Positions 47,231-55,454 of a stretch of 64,000 nt of DNA are shown here, in pieces (position 1 is the stretch's first letter; every line of letters begins with the position of its first letter). The DNA is from Candidatus Accumulibacter conexus (GTDB lineage: Bacteria; Pseudomonadota; Gammaproteobacteria; Burkholderiales; Rhodocyclaceae), in contig JAGFNJ010000024.1 in NCBI GenBank assembly GCA_017592775.1, positions 1 through 64,000 on the forward strand, given 5' to 3'. The position numbers and the translations under genes are program-made. The notes beneath the pieces were generated by a model. That model did no database searches. It was given only the letters and a program-made list of their open reading frames with translations, and had not been told where the DNA came from.

Positions 47231-48700
47231 TCACAGCGCATCGACCGGCGAGGTTGCCGCGTCGGGGCGCCCGGACGGCGCCGCCGCCGCAGGTGGCCGC
47301 AGGTAGTCGAAGAACATCCGGTCGGCGCCGAGCATGTGTTTCGTCACCACCTCATAGGCGAGGAACTGGAAGACGTCGCCGACCCCGCGCGTGCCGCTGC
47401 GGTAGTCGTCGAGCAGCCGGTGCGCCTCGGCGGTCAGCGCCTCGTGCAGCAGCAGATGCTCGGCAACTGCCGGGAAGCCGGCGGCGGTGATGACGGTCTC
47501 CTCGTCGCGGAAGTGCCCGACGACGTCGGCCAGCAACTGGTCGACGATCGCGCCGCGCTGTTCTCCGGACTGCTCGGAGAGGATCGCCGCCAGCAGCCGG
47601 TTGGCGTCGGCGAAGAGCTGGCGGTGACCGCGGTCGATGACCTCGTTGCCGCATTCGTATGCCGGGCGCCAGACGAGCTGTACGAAGTTGGCGGCGACAT
47701 GGCCCTCGCCGTCTTCGTGACACGGGTGTTCCGCAGCCACTTGCACCTGGTTGCGGCCGCCGCTCTTGGCGCGGTAGAGCGCCGCGTCGGCGCGTGCGAA
47801 CCACTCCTCCCAGCTCTCCCCGGCGCCGCATTCGGCCACCCCGATGCTCACCGAGACGCTGCCGACGCTGGCGAAGTGGGCGGCCGCCACCTCCCGCCGC
47901 AGCCGCTCGGCGACCGCCGACGCAGTCGCCCGCGCGGTATTCGGACAGAGGACGACGAACTCCTCGCCGCCCCAGCGGCTCAGTGAGTCGACCTTGCGCA
48001 GCGCCGCCTGCAGCAGCGCCGTCAGGCGCTGCAGGACGGCGTCGCCGACGGTATGGCCATATTGATCGTTGATCGGCTTGAAGCGGTCGACGTCGATCAG
48101 CAGCAGGCAGAGCGACTGCCCGTAGCGCGCCATCCGTTCCATCTCGCTGCGGACGCTCTCTTCCAGACGGCGACGGTTCCAGGCGCCGGTCAGGCGGTCG
48201 GTGCTGGCCACTTCCTCGAGTTCGACGACCATCTGCTGCAGGTCGCGATTCGCCTCCTGCAGCCGCTGCAGCGTCTCCTGGATCGCCAGCGAAGCCTGCT
48301 GCCGCGTCGCCGGTTCGATCAGCGATGCGATCGCCTGCAGCGTCCGGTCGGGGGCCAGGATCGCCATCTTCAGCCACCAGTAGCGCCTGCTCTGGCCGTT
48401 GCATGCGAGTTCGACGTCGGCCCCGGCCGACGCCTCGCCGGCGAGGATTTGTCGGTCGCATTCGGCGAGCAGGCTGCACGCCGGCGGTGGCACGAGTTCC
48501 TCTTCCGCCTTGCCGGTCAGGTGCTCGCCCGGCCGACAGAGCAGCCCTTCGATCGCCGGGTTGGCCAGGCGATAGCGCCCGTCGAGCCCCTTCAGCGCGA
48601 AACCGACGGCGCTGGTCGGCATCAGCAGCCGCAGCAGCCCCGACATCGGCACCAGTGCCTCGCCGACCACGGCGTCGACCGGCTGCATGTCGTCGGTCAC
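47231..48700 (-). CDS. PAS-GGDEF-hemerythrin diguanylate cyclase
   Basis: 489-aa soluble protein. PAS-like N-terminal domain (about 25-130), coiled-coil linker, GGDEF domain with active GGEEF at 244-248, and a C-terminal bacteriohemerythrin domain (about 345-460). All di-iron ligands of hemerythrin are present in order: H in GHRQL, H and E in GHFRDEE, the HxxxH pair in EHLLLHEAL, and H and D in TKHMLGAD. It should make c-di-GMP under control of oxygen, redox or iron state. The GTG at 48700 is the longest start; ATG 48688 is an alternative. The domain order is known from a few diguanylate cyclases but remains uncommon. Confidence 0.9.
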   Translation of the reverse strand: MTDDMQPVDAVVGEALVPMSGLLRLLMPTSAVGFALKGLDGRYRLANPAIEGLLCRPGEHLTGKAEEELVPPPACSLLAECDRQILAGEASAGADVELACNGQSRRYWWLKMAILAPDRTLQAIASLIEPATRQQASLAIQETLQRLQEANRDLQQMVVELEEVASTDRLTGAWNRRRLEESVRSEMERMARYGQSLCLLLIDVDRFKPINDQYGHTVGDAVLQRLTALLQAALRKVDSLSRWGGEEFVVLCPNTARATASAVAERLRREVAAAHFASVGSVSVSIGVAECGAGESWEEWFARADAALYRAKSGGRNQVQVAAEHPCHEDGEGHVAANFVQLVWRPAYECGNEVIDRGHRQLFADANRLLAAILSEQSGEQRGAIVDQLLADVVGHFRDEETVITAAGFPAVAEHLLLHEALTAEAHRLLDDYRSGTRGVGDVFQFLAYEVVTKHMLGADRMFFDYLRPPAAAAPSGRPDAATSPVDAL

Positions 48701-48780
48701 CGGTCTGTCTCGCCCGGGCTGCCGTGGCGCTGCAGCCGGGTGCCGGCCACCGTCCTGCCCCCGGCGATCCCGGGCCGGCG

Positions 48781-48799
48781 CGGCGCGGATCCCGCGCCG
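48781..48799 (-). terminator. Hairpin after the 350-aa GGDEF gene
   Basis: CGGCGCGG-ATC-CCGCGCCG, an 8-bp perfect stem in the 136-bp gap between two - strand GGDEF genes. It could terminate the upstream operon and make the hemerythrin cyclase a separate unit. No T tract; call is tentative. Confidence 0.35.
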
Positions 48800-48836
48800 G
48801 TCGCGCCCCGCCGGCGCCGGCCAGGGAGCGGCGAAC

Positions 48837-49889
48837 TCACTGGCCGGCCTTCACCGCAGGACGCGGGGCGAGGACGACGCGGTTGCGTCCCTGCATCTTG
48901 GCGGCGTAAAGGGCGCGATCGGCCCGGCTGACGAGATCGGTCGCCGACTCGCCGGCGACATGATCGGCGACGCCGATCGACACCGAGATGTTGCCCACCA
49001 GGACCTCGCGGTCGCCGCTGCGGCGGACGCGGCTGGCGGCGACCAGCGCGCGCAGCGCCTCGGCGAGGCCGACGGCACCACCGCGCGGCGTGTTCGGCAG
49101 GACGACGGCGAACTCTTCACCACCGTAGCGCGCGGCGGTGTCGTTGCCCTTGACGTTGGCACGCAGGATCTGCCCGACGCTGGCCAGGACCCGGTCACCG
49201 AAGACGTGTCCCTGGCCGTCGTTGATCTTCTTGAAGTGGTCGAGGTCGATCATCAGCAGGCACGGCCCGATGGATTCCGCTTGCAGCTCGGCAAGGCAGG
49301 CCGCCAGAGCAAGATCGAATCCCTTGCGGTTGACGAGGCCGGTGAGGCCGTCGATCAGCGCCTCCTCGCGCGCGCGCGCCACCTCTTGGCGCAAGTGCTC
49401 GGTTTCGCGCACGCTCTCGGCAAGACGCGTCTTCAGGGTGCTGATCGCTTCCTGCATCTGCCGTGTCCCGCGCAGGATGTCTTCGACGCCGCTGGCGAGG
49501 GCGTCGTTGCCGGTCGCCGGATCGATCAGCTCCTCGTTCCAGCGTACCAGACAATCGCCGAAGCGGGTCGCCTCGTCGCCCGCCGCCGCGGTTGACTCCG
49601 AGACATGGCTGACGAGTTGCGTGACGCTGTCGCCGATGCGCAGCGCCGTCCTGGCGTCGAGTTCGTTGATGTGCCGGGAATGGAGGTCGTCAATCGTCGG
49701 GTCGTTGATCCGCCCACCGCGCTGCAGGAGCGAGTCGAGTTCGCTGTGCAGGGCCGGATTGGCGCCGGACACATACTCGTACCACACCGCGTAGCTGGTC
49801 GGGTGCATGCCGGCGTCGTGCTGGGCCATGTGCTTGATTGCCAGCCGCAGGTATTCGGTACTCTGGGCGGCGCTGTGTCGGTACTTCAT
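48837..49889 (-). CDS. GGDEF-domain diguanylate cyclase
   Basis: 350-aa soluble protein. A helical N-terminal domain (1-130) with RHSAAQSTEYLRLAIKHMAQHD and HPTSYAVWYEYVSGANPAL is followed by a coiled coil and a GGDEF domain with intact RYGGEEF (256-260). The N terminus matches the domain of unknown function common before GGDEF in betaproteobacterial cyclases. An RxxD-type inhibitory site is not obvious. The ATG at 49889 follows GGAGG by 5 nt, which rules out the longer frame. It lies 91 bp after the REC-GGDEF-EAL gene on the same strand. Confidence 0.88.
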   Translation of the reverse strand: MKYRHSAAQSTEYLRLAIKHMAQHDAGMHPTSYAVWYEYVSGANPALHSELDSLLQRGGRINDPTIDDLHSRHINELDARTALRIGDSVTQLVSHVSESTAAAGDEATRFGDCLVRWNEELIDPATGNDALASGVEDILRGTRQMQEAISTLKTRLAESVRETEHLRQEVARAREEALIDGLTGLVNRKGFDLALAACLAELQAESIGPCLLMIDLDHFKKINDGQGHVFGDRVLASVGQILRANVKGNDTAARYGGEEFAVVLPNTPRGGAVGLAEALRALVAASRVRRSGDREVLVGNISVSIGVADHVAGESATDLVSRADRALYAAKMQGRNRVVLAPRPAVKAGQ

Positions 49890-49980
49890 CCCGTCCTCCA
49901 TTTGCAGGCCGGTTCGAACGCTGATCCTGACATGTCTTCCCCTTCCCTCTTGTTGTTCTTCGGCGAGCCAGAGTGCCCGT

Positions 49981-52080
49981 TCAGATGCGGCCCTGCAGCA
50001 GCAGTCGCTCGACTTCCGCGGGCGGCAGCGGGCGGCTGAACAGGTAGCCCTGCAGTTTGTCACATTGCGCCCGGCGCAGGAAATCGGCCTGCTGCGAATT
50101 CTCGACGCCTTCGGCGATGACTTCGAGACCGAGGCTGCGCGCCATGGCGATGATGGCCGTCGTGATGCCGGCATCGTTGGCGCTCTCCGGCAGTCCGCGG
50201 ACGAAGCTCTGGTCGATCTTCAGCATGGTGATCGGGAAGCGCTTGACGTACGACAACGACGAATAGCCGGTGCCGAAGTCGTCGATCGAAAAATGCACGC
50301 CGCGTGCGCGCAGCCGGGACAAGCCCTCGATGCGCCGCATGTCCGGGTCCATCAGGATGCTCTCGGTCAGCTCCAGCTCGAGCTGGTCGGCGCCGATTCC
50401 CGTCTCGTCGATGATGCTCGCCACGGTGCCGATGAAATCGGCGCCGCGCACCTGCGTCGCCGAGACATTGACCGCCACCCGCGGCACGGCTGCCCCGCGT
50501 TCCTGCCACGCGACGAGCTGCCGGCATGCCGTCCGCAGCACCCATTCGCCGAGCGGAACCATCAGGCCGCTGTCCTCGGCCACCGGGATGAACTCGCCTG
50601 GCGACACCAGCCCGTGCTCGGGATGCTGCCAGCGGAGCAGCGCCTCGACGCCGACGATCGTGCCGTCTGCGGCCAGGACCTGCGGCTGATAGAAGAGGCG
50701 GAACTCGTCCCGTTCGATGCCCTTGCGCATGTCGTTTTCGAGTGCCAGGCGCCTCACCGCCGTCGTCGTCAGCGATCGGTCGTAGAGCTGCCAGTTGTTG
50801 CGGCCCAGTGCCTTGGCGTGGTACATCGCCGTGTCGGCATGCTTGAGCAGCGTCGATGCGTCGTCGCCGTCGCCGGGAAAGAGCGCGATGCCGATGCTCG
50901 AGGTCACCGTCACTTCCTGCGCGCCGATGTGGAATGGCTGTTCGAGCATCGCCTGCAGGCGGGTGGCGATCAGGCCGACGACCTGTGCATCCTCGAGATG
51001 CGGCAGGACGACCGTGAACTCGTCGCCGCCGAGGCGGGCGAGGTGCATGCCGCTCCCGTCGAGCGCCGGGCGGGCGACGAAGTCGTCGCCGCGCAGCCGC
51101 TCCTTCAGGCGATCGGCCACCGCCTGCAACAACTGGTCGCCGACGCTGTGTCCGAGGGTGTCATTGACCCGCTTGAAGCCGTCGAGGTCGAGGAAGAGCA
51201 GGGCGACGACGCGGCCCTGGCGACGCGCGCGCAGCAACTCGTCGTCGAGTCGCTCGAGAAAGCTCTGCCGATTCGGCATTCCGGTGAGTGTGTCGAAATA
51301 GGCGAGGCGCCGGATGCGGTCTTCATTCAGCTTTTGCAGCGTGATGTCGCGGACGACGATGACGACCTTGTCGGCGCCGCTGGGTGCCAGGCGCGCCTCG
51401 TAATGGTGGGTTCCGTCGGCCAGCGGCAGCTTGTAGACCAGTGACTCGATGCGGCCCTCCTGCAGGGTGCGCTCGATAGCGCGCAGGACGAGTTCGGCGA
51501 CCTCGCCGGGCAGGATCTCCGCCACATGGCGGTCGACGATGGCATCCGGAACGAGCCCGGGTGTCGCGCCAAAACCGGCCTTGAAGTCGAGATAGGTTCC
51601 CCGTCGGTCGGTGAGGAAGATCGTGTCGGGTATCGCCTGCACGATCGCCGCCTGTTTCTCCTTCAGCTCGTGCAGCTCGCGCACCGCCTGGGCCGAACGC
51701 AGGACGTAGCGTGCCCGATGGCCGAGGATCGGCCAGTTGATCTGCTTCGAGACGAAGTCGTTGGCGCCCGACTGGTAGGCCTCGTTGATCGACTCGACAT
51801 CGTCCATGCCGGTGACCATGATGATCGGCAGGCGGGTCATGTCCCAGCGTTGGCGAACCCGCCGGCAGAGCTCGAAGCCGTTCATTCCCGGCATGTCCAC
51901 GTCAAGCAGCAGCAGGTCGGGAACCAGCGTCGACAGCAGGTCCAGCGCCGCGTGGGCGTCGCTTGCTTCGTGGACGGCGAAGTCGAACTGGGACAGCGTC
52001 TCGTACTCGAGCAGTCGCATCACGTCATCGTCGTCGACGATCAGTGCGGTGGCCTGCCGCGATGGCTGCGGTGTCGGCAT
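49981..52080 (-). CDS. REC-PAS-GGDEF-EAL response regulator
   Basis: 699-aa cytosolic regulator with both c-di-GMP synthesis and breakdown modules. REC (1-130) has phospho-acceptor Asp60, but the conserved lysine (Lys112) is followed by Gln where nearly all receivers have Pro (SKQINW). A PAS domain follows (about 140-255), then GGDEF with intact RLGGDEF, then EAL with catalytic EALLRW, NVSATQ, ELTES, IDDFGTGYSSL, KIDQSFV and EGVEN. All catalytic residues look intact, so direction of activity cannot be told. It starts 1 nt after the stop of the hybrid kinase, its likely phosphodonor. Confidence 0.92.
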   Translation of the reverse strand: MPTPQPSRQATALIVDDDDVMRLLEYETLSQFDFAVHEASDAHAALDLLSTLVPDLLLLDVDMPGMNGFELCRRVRQRWDMTRLPIIMVTGMDDVESINEAYQSGANDFVSKQINWPILGHRARYVLRSAQAVRELHELKEKQAAIVQAIPDTIFLTDRRGTYLDFKAGFGATPGLVPDAIVDRHVAEILPGEVAELVLRAIERTLQEGRIESLVYKLPLADGTHHYEARLAPSGADKVVIVVRDITLQKLNEDRIRRLAYFDTLTGMPNRQSFLERLDDELLRARRQGRVVALLFLDLDGFKRVNDTLGHSVGDQLLQAVADRLKERLRGDDFVARPALDGSGMHLARLGGDEFTVVLPHLEDAQVVGLIATRLQAMLEQPFHIGAQEVTVTSSIGIALFPGDGDDASTLLKHADTAMYHAKALGRNNWQLYDRSLTTTAVRRLALENDMRKGIERDEFRLFYQPQVLAADGTIVGVEALLRWQHPEHGLVSPGEFIPVAEDSGLMVPLGEWVLRTACRQLVAWQERGAAVPRVAVNVSATQVRGADFIGTVASIIDETGIGADQLELELTESILMDPDMRRIEGLSRLRARGVHFSIDDFGTGYSSLSYVKRFPITMLKIDQSFVRGLPESANDAGITTAIIAMARSLGLEVIAEGVENSQQADFLRRAQCDKLQGYLFSRPLPPAEVERLLLQGRI

Positions 52081-52081
52081 G

Positions 52082-54862
52082 TCAGTGGTCCGGGTTCCTC
52101 AGGGTTGCCAGCGCCGCGAGCACGCGCGGCAGTTGCGATTCTACGCCAGTCAGCAGGGTTTTCGCCGCTTCGACGCTGCCGCTACGGCCAAGGCTCTCGA
52201 TCTCGCGGCAGAGCGCCGACAACTGTTCGGCACCGACATTGGCGCTGCTCGACTTCAGCGCATGTGCGGCGCGGCGCAGCGCATCGGCGTCGCCGGCGGC
52301 AGCGGCAGCCTGCAGTTGCGCGAGGCGTGCCGGTGCGTCGCCGACATACGCGGCGACCACCTTCTGCACCAGCAGCTCGCCGTTCGGGCCCGGGAGCTGG
52401 CGAATCGCGTCGAGCGCGCGCGGGTTGATCGCCTCGTCGCCGGTCGGCGCTGCCGCCGCCGCTGCCACCACCGCTGCTGCTGGCGTGGCCGCTGTCCCGG
52501 CGGCTGGCGGCTGCGGCAGCCAGCGCTGCAGGATGGCGGCGAGTTGCTCGCGGCCGAAGGGCTTGCTCAGGTAATCGTCCATGCCGGCGGCGAGGCAGCG
52601 TTCGCGGTCGCCGGCCACCGCGTTGGCGGTCAGCGCGACGATCGGCAGGTGCTGCTTTAGGGCACCGCTGCGCTGCCCGTCGCGGATGCGGGAGGTGGTC
52701 TCGAAGCCATCCATTTCGGGCATCTGGCAATCCATCAGAACGAGGTCGAAGCGCTCGTTGAGGGCGCGCTCGAGCGCGATGCGGCCGTTCTCGGCGAGGC
52801 TGTAGCTGAGCCCGAGCGATTCGAGCATGGCGGCGGCCACCTCCTGGTTGACCGGATTGTCCTCGGCGACCAGCACGCGGCCGGCGAGCCGCGGCTCGCC
52901 GGCGACGGCAGCCGGCGTCGCCGTTGCCGGCAGTGGCCGCTCCGCCGGCGGCCGCCTGGCGACGGTGGTGGCAATCGCATCGTAGAGGTCGGACTGGCGA
53001 ACCGGCTTCGTCAGGTAGCAGTCGAGCATCGCCCGCTGCTGGCCTCGTTCGCCGGCGCCGACGCTGACCGATGACAGCATCAGCAGCGGCAGGTCCGCCC
53101 AGCGCGGGTCGCCACGAATCGCGTCCGCCAGTTCGAAACCGTCCATTGCCGGCATGTGCAGATCGAGGATGGCGAGGTCGAACGCTGCCGTGGTTGCCGC
53201 CAACTGCTGCAGGGCATCGTGCGCATCGACGGCGGCGCTGTGCAGCATTCTCCAGCCGGCGAGCTGGTTGGCGAGGATCTCGCGGTTGGTGGCGTTGTCA
53301 TCGACGACCAGGACGCGCAGGCCGGCGAGGTGGCCGGCGAGGTCGAGTGGCGCGCGCGCGCTGGGCTCCTGCTTGCGCAGCGGGATCTCGAACCAGAACA
53401 GCGTACCCTTGCCGGCCTGGCTATGCAGGCCGATCTCCCCCTGCATCAGGTCGACGAGCCGGCGGGCGATCGCCAGTCCGAGTCCGCTGCCGCCGAAACG
53501 CCTGGTCGTCGACCCGTCGGCCTGAACGAAGGCCTGGAACAGCCGCGCCTGCGCCTCCTCGCTGATGCCGATGCCACTGTCCTGAACCTCGAAGCGCAGC
53601 CGGGCCTGCCACACATCCTCGGCGAGCAGCGAGACGCGGACGACGATCTCGCCCTGGCTGGTGAACTTGATGGCGTTGCTGACCAGATTGGTCAGGATCT
53701 GGCGCAGGCGAACCGGATCGCCCTGCACGGCCACCGGCAGGTCGTGCGGCACGCTGCACACCATCTCGAGGCCCTTGCTCTCCGCCGGGCGGGCAAACAG
53801 GCAGGCGAGATCCTCGACCAGTTGCCGCAGGTTGAAGTGAATGCTTTCCAGATGCAGTTTGTCGGCCTCGATCTTCGAGAAGTCGAGGATGTCGTTGATG
53901 ATCGACAACAGGTGTTCGCCCGATTGCTGGACGGAGTCGGCGAAGCGGCGCTGCTGCGCACTGAGCATCGTGTTGCGCAGCAGTTCGGTCATGCCGAGGA
54001 TGCCGTTCATCGGCGTCCTGATCTCATGGCTCATGGTGGCGAGGAACTCGCTTTTCGCACGGCTGCCGGCTTCGGCGAGGTCCTTGGCGTGCCGCAACTC
54101 GGCGGTGCGCGCCTCGACCTCGCGCTCGAGTTCGTCGCGGTGCGCCGCCAGGTGGCGGTCGCGCTCCTCGATCTGTTCGAGCATGGCGTTGAAGCCGCTG
54201 GCCAGGCGGCCGATCTCGTCACTCGACTCGATCGGCGCCCGGGCAGCGTAGTCGCCCTTCTGCGAGACTTCGGACATCGTCTGCACGAGGCTCGACACCG
54301 GCGCGGTGATGATGCGGTTCAGGCGCGACAGGAGCAGCAGCGAGGCGGCCAGTGCCAGCAGCATGAGCAGGGTGAAACCCGCCGCATGGGTCAGCAGCCG
54401 CTGTTGCAGCTCGGCGAGGTCGACGCGCAGGGCGATCGTGCCGAGCAGGCGGCCGTCAGCGCTCACCGGTTGCGCCAGGTCGAGGAAGCGCAGTCCCATG
54501 GCGTGGCCGGGCGCCGCGGCTGGTGCGATCTCGCCGGCGTCCCCGCGCGGCGAGCGATAGGCCGCCAACTCCTGGCCCTGGCGGTCGCGCAGTACCGCCA
54601 GCATGATGTTCTCGTCCTCGGCGAGCGACGAGAGCAGCTCGTTTGCCGCCCGCGGGTCATCGAAGAGCAGCGCCGAAGCGCTGTTGCGGCCGATCACCTG
54701 CGCCTTGACCTGACTGTCCCGCAGCAGTTCGCTGCTCAGGTTGAGATAGTCGTAGCCGGTCAGCAGCAGGATGCTGATGAGAAACGCGCTGCCGATGGTG
54801 AGCAGGTTGATGCGGCGCAGCTTCTCCCGCAGCGAGCCGCGCCGCAACAGTCGGCTAAGCAT
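52082..54862 (-). CDS. Hybrid histidine kinase (CHASE8-HAMP-HisKA-HATPase-REC-REC-Hpt)
   Basis: 926-aa inner-membrane hybrid kinase. First transmembrane helix (about 19-40), CHASE8-like periplasmic domain with [20 protein letters not shown], second helix (about 160-180), HAMP, HisKA with His279 in [12 protein letters not shown], HATPase with SNAIKF, DSGIGIS and [13 protein letters not shown]1 (DLHMPAMDG), REC2 (DCQMPEMDG) and a C-terminal Hpt with [13 protein letters not shown] full internal phosphorelay can thus end on the REC of the next gene. The start is ATG 54862, which overlaps the preceding small gene as ATGCTTAG. Confidence 0.92.
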   Translation of the reverse strand: MLSRLLRRGSLREKLRRINLLTIGSAFLISILLLTGYDYLNLSSELLRDSQVKAQVIGRNSASALLFDDPRAANELLSSLAEDENIMLAVLRDRQGQELAAYRSPRGDAGEIAPAAAPGHAMGLRFLDLAQPVSADGRLLGTIALRVDLAELQQRLLTHAAGFTLLMLLALAASLLLLSRLNRIITAPVSSLVQTMSEVSQKGDYAARAPIESSDEIGRLASGFNAMLEQIEERDRHLAAHRDELEREVEARTAELRHAKDLAEAGSRAKSEFLATMSHEIRTPMNGILGMTELLRNTMLSAQQRRFADSVQQSGEHLLSIINDILDFSKIEADKLHLESIHFNLRQLVEDLACLFARPAESKGLEMVCSVPHDLPVAVQGDPVRLRQILTNLVSNAIKFTSQGEIVVRVSLLAEDVWQARLRFEVQDSGIGISEEAQARLFQAFVQADGSTTRRFGGSGLGLAIARRLVDLMQGEIGLHSQAGKGTLFWFEIPLRKQEPSARAPLDLAGHLAGLRVLVVDDNATNREILANQLAGWRMLHSAAVDAHDALQQLAATTAAFDLAILDLHMPAMDGFELADAIRGDPRWADLPLLMLSSVSVGAGERGQQRAMLDCYLTKPVRQSDLYDAIATTVARRPPAERPLPATATPAAVAGEPRLAGRVLVAEDNPVNQEVAAAMLESLGLSYSLAENGRIALERALNERFDLVLMDCQMPEMDGFETTSRIRDGQRSGALKQHLPIVALTANAVAGDRERCLAAGMDDYLSKPFGREQLAAILQRWLPQPPAAGTAATPAAAVVAAAAAAPTGDEAINPRALDAIRQLPGPNGELLVQKVVAAYVGDAPARLAQLQAAAAAGDADALRRAAHALKSSSANVGAEQLSALCREIESLGRSGSVEAAKTLLTGVESQLPRVLAALATLRNPDH

Positions 54863-55187
54863 GCCTGCCCCGCAACCGGCCGCCGATCCTCGCCAGAGCG
54901 GGCCAGCCCCGGTCCAGGCGCGACGATGATGGCAGGAAGCGCGGCGCCCCGTGACCGAACCCGATTCGCTCGATCGGGTTGAGGTCGATCGACTGCTCGC
55001 TTGCCGCACCAGCCGCGTCGTGGCCGGCGCCGACGGTCACGCGATCCGGCCCTTGCCCGCCCGGATCCTCCGCAGCGACCTGCTCGGGCGGCTGCCAGGC
55101 ACCGGCCAGCACGAGCGCCAGGACAGCGGTCAGGTGCACGCGCGTGGCGCCGCGCCGCAGCGGGTCGACTGCCGGGGAATTCCTCAT
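54855..55187 (-). CDS. Small exported protein coupled to the hybrid kinase
   Basis: I do not recognise this 110-aa protein. It begins MRNSPAV, has a signal-like hydrophobic stretch ([14 protein letters not shown], about 19-32), and a mature part rich in Gly/Arg with [20 protein letters not shown] sits 5 nt before the ATG at 55187, one of the best ribosome sites in the window, and its stop overlaps the kinase start by 8 bp, both good signs of a real gene. A small periplasmic partner of the CHASE8 sensor is a reasonable guess, not a finding. No similar family is known to me. Confidence 0.62.
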   Translation of the reverse strand: MRNSPAVDPLRRGATRVHLTAVLALVLAGAWQPPEQVAAEDPGGQGPDRVTVGAGHDAAGAASEQSIDLNPIERIGFGHGAPRFLPSSSRLDRGWPALARIGGRLRGRHA

Positions 55188-55299
55188 CGATGCCTCCTTC
55201 AAGCCAGGGATCCGCCGCCGTCGCTGCCTTTCGCTGGCGACGGAGCTGCTGGCTGGGTCAACGGCACCTCGGCGAGAAACTTGAGGCGATCCCCGGCAT

Positions 55300-55327
55300 T
55301 AAAGTTCCTGGCGGCAAGAGCCGTTAT
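55300..55327 (+). promoter_or_regulatory. FliA (sigma-28)-like promoter of the TonB-YfiR-kinase operon
   Basis: TAAAGTTC (55300-55307), 12-bp spacer, GCCGTTAT (55320-55327). The FliA consensus is TAAAGTTT-N11-GCCGATAA; the match is 7/8 and 6/8 with a spacer one base longer than ideal. It is 128 bp before the receptor ATG, in the divergent gap. Flagellar genes in the same window make a FliA factor in this cell likely. Confidence 0.5.
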
Positions 55328-55354
55328 ATCATGCGTGGCGAGCGGGGGAGCCAA

Positions 55355-55388
55355 CTGCCGCGCAGGCCGGAAAGCCGGCAGCGCGCAG
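55355..55388 (+). other. Large stem-loop in the TonB-receptor leader
   Basis: CTGC-c-GCGC-AG-GCCGG-AAAG-CCGGC-A-GCGC-GCAG: an almost complete long hairpin with one bulge and a small internal loop, between the FliA-like element and the receptor start. No T tract follows, so it may act as an RNA-stability or translational element. Confidence 0.45.
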
Positions 55389-55454
55389 GGATCTGCAAGG
55401 CGATGTTGGCAGGCGATGTTCCGCTCGCAGCTTTTTCTACTTGGAGGATGAAGG

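Noticed and set aside
55300-55440. Cobalamin riboswitch in the TonB-receptor leader
   Set aside because: A GCAG-GGAT-CTGC element loosely resembles part of the B12 box, but the conserved core (GCCACTG and partners) is absent and the receptor neighbours are signalling genes.
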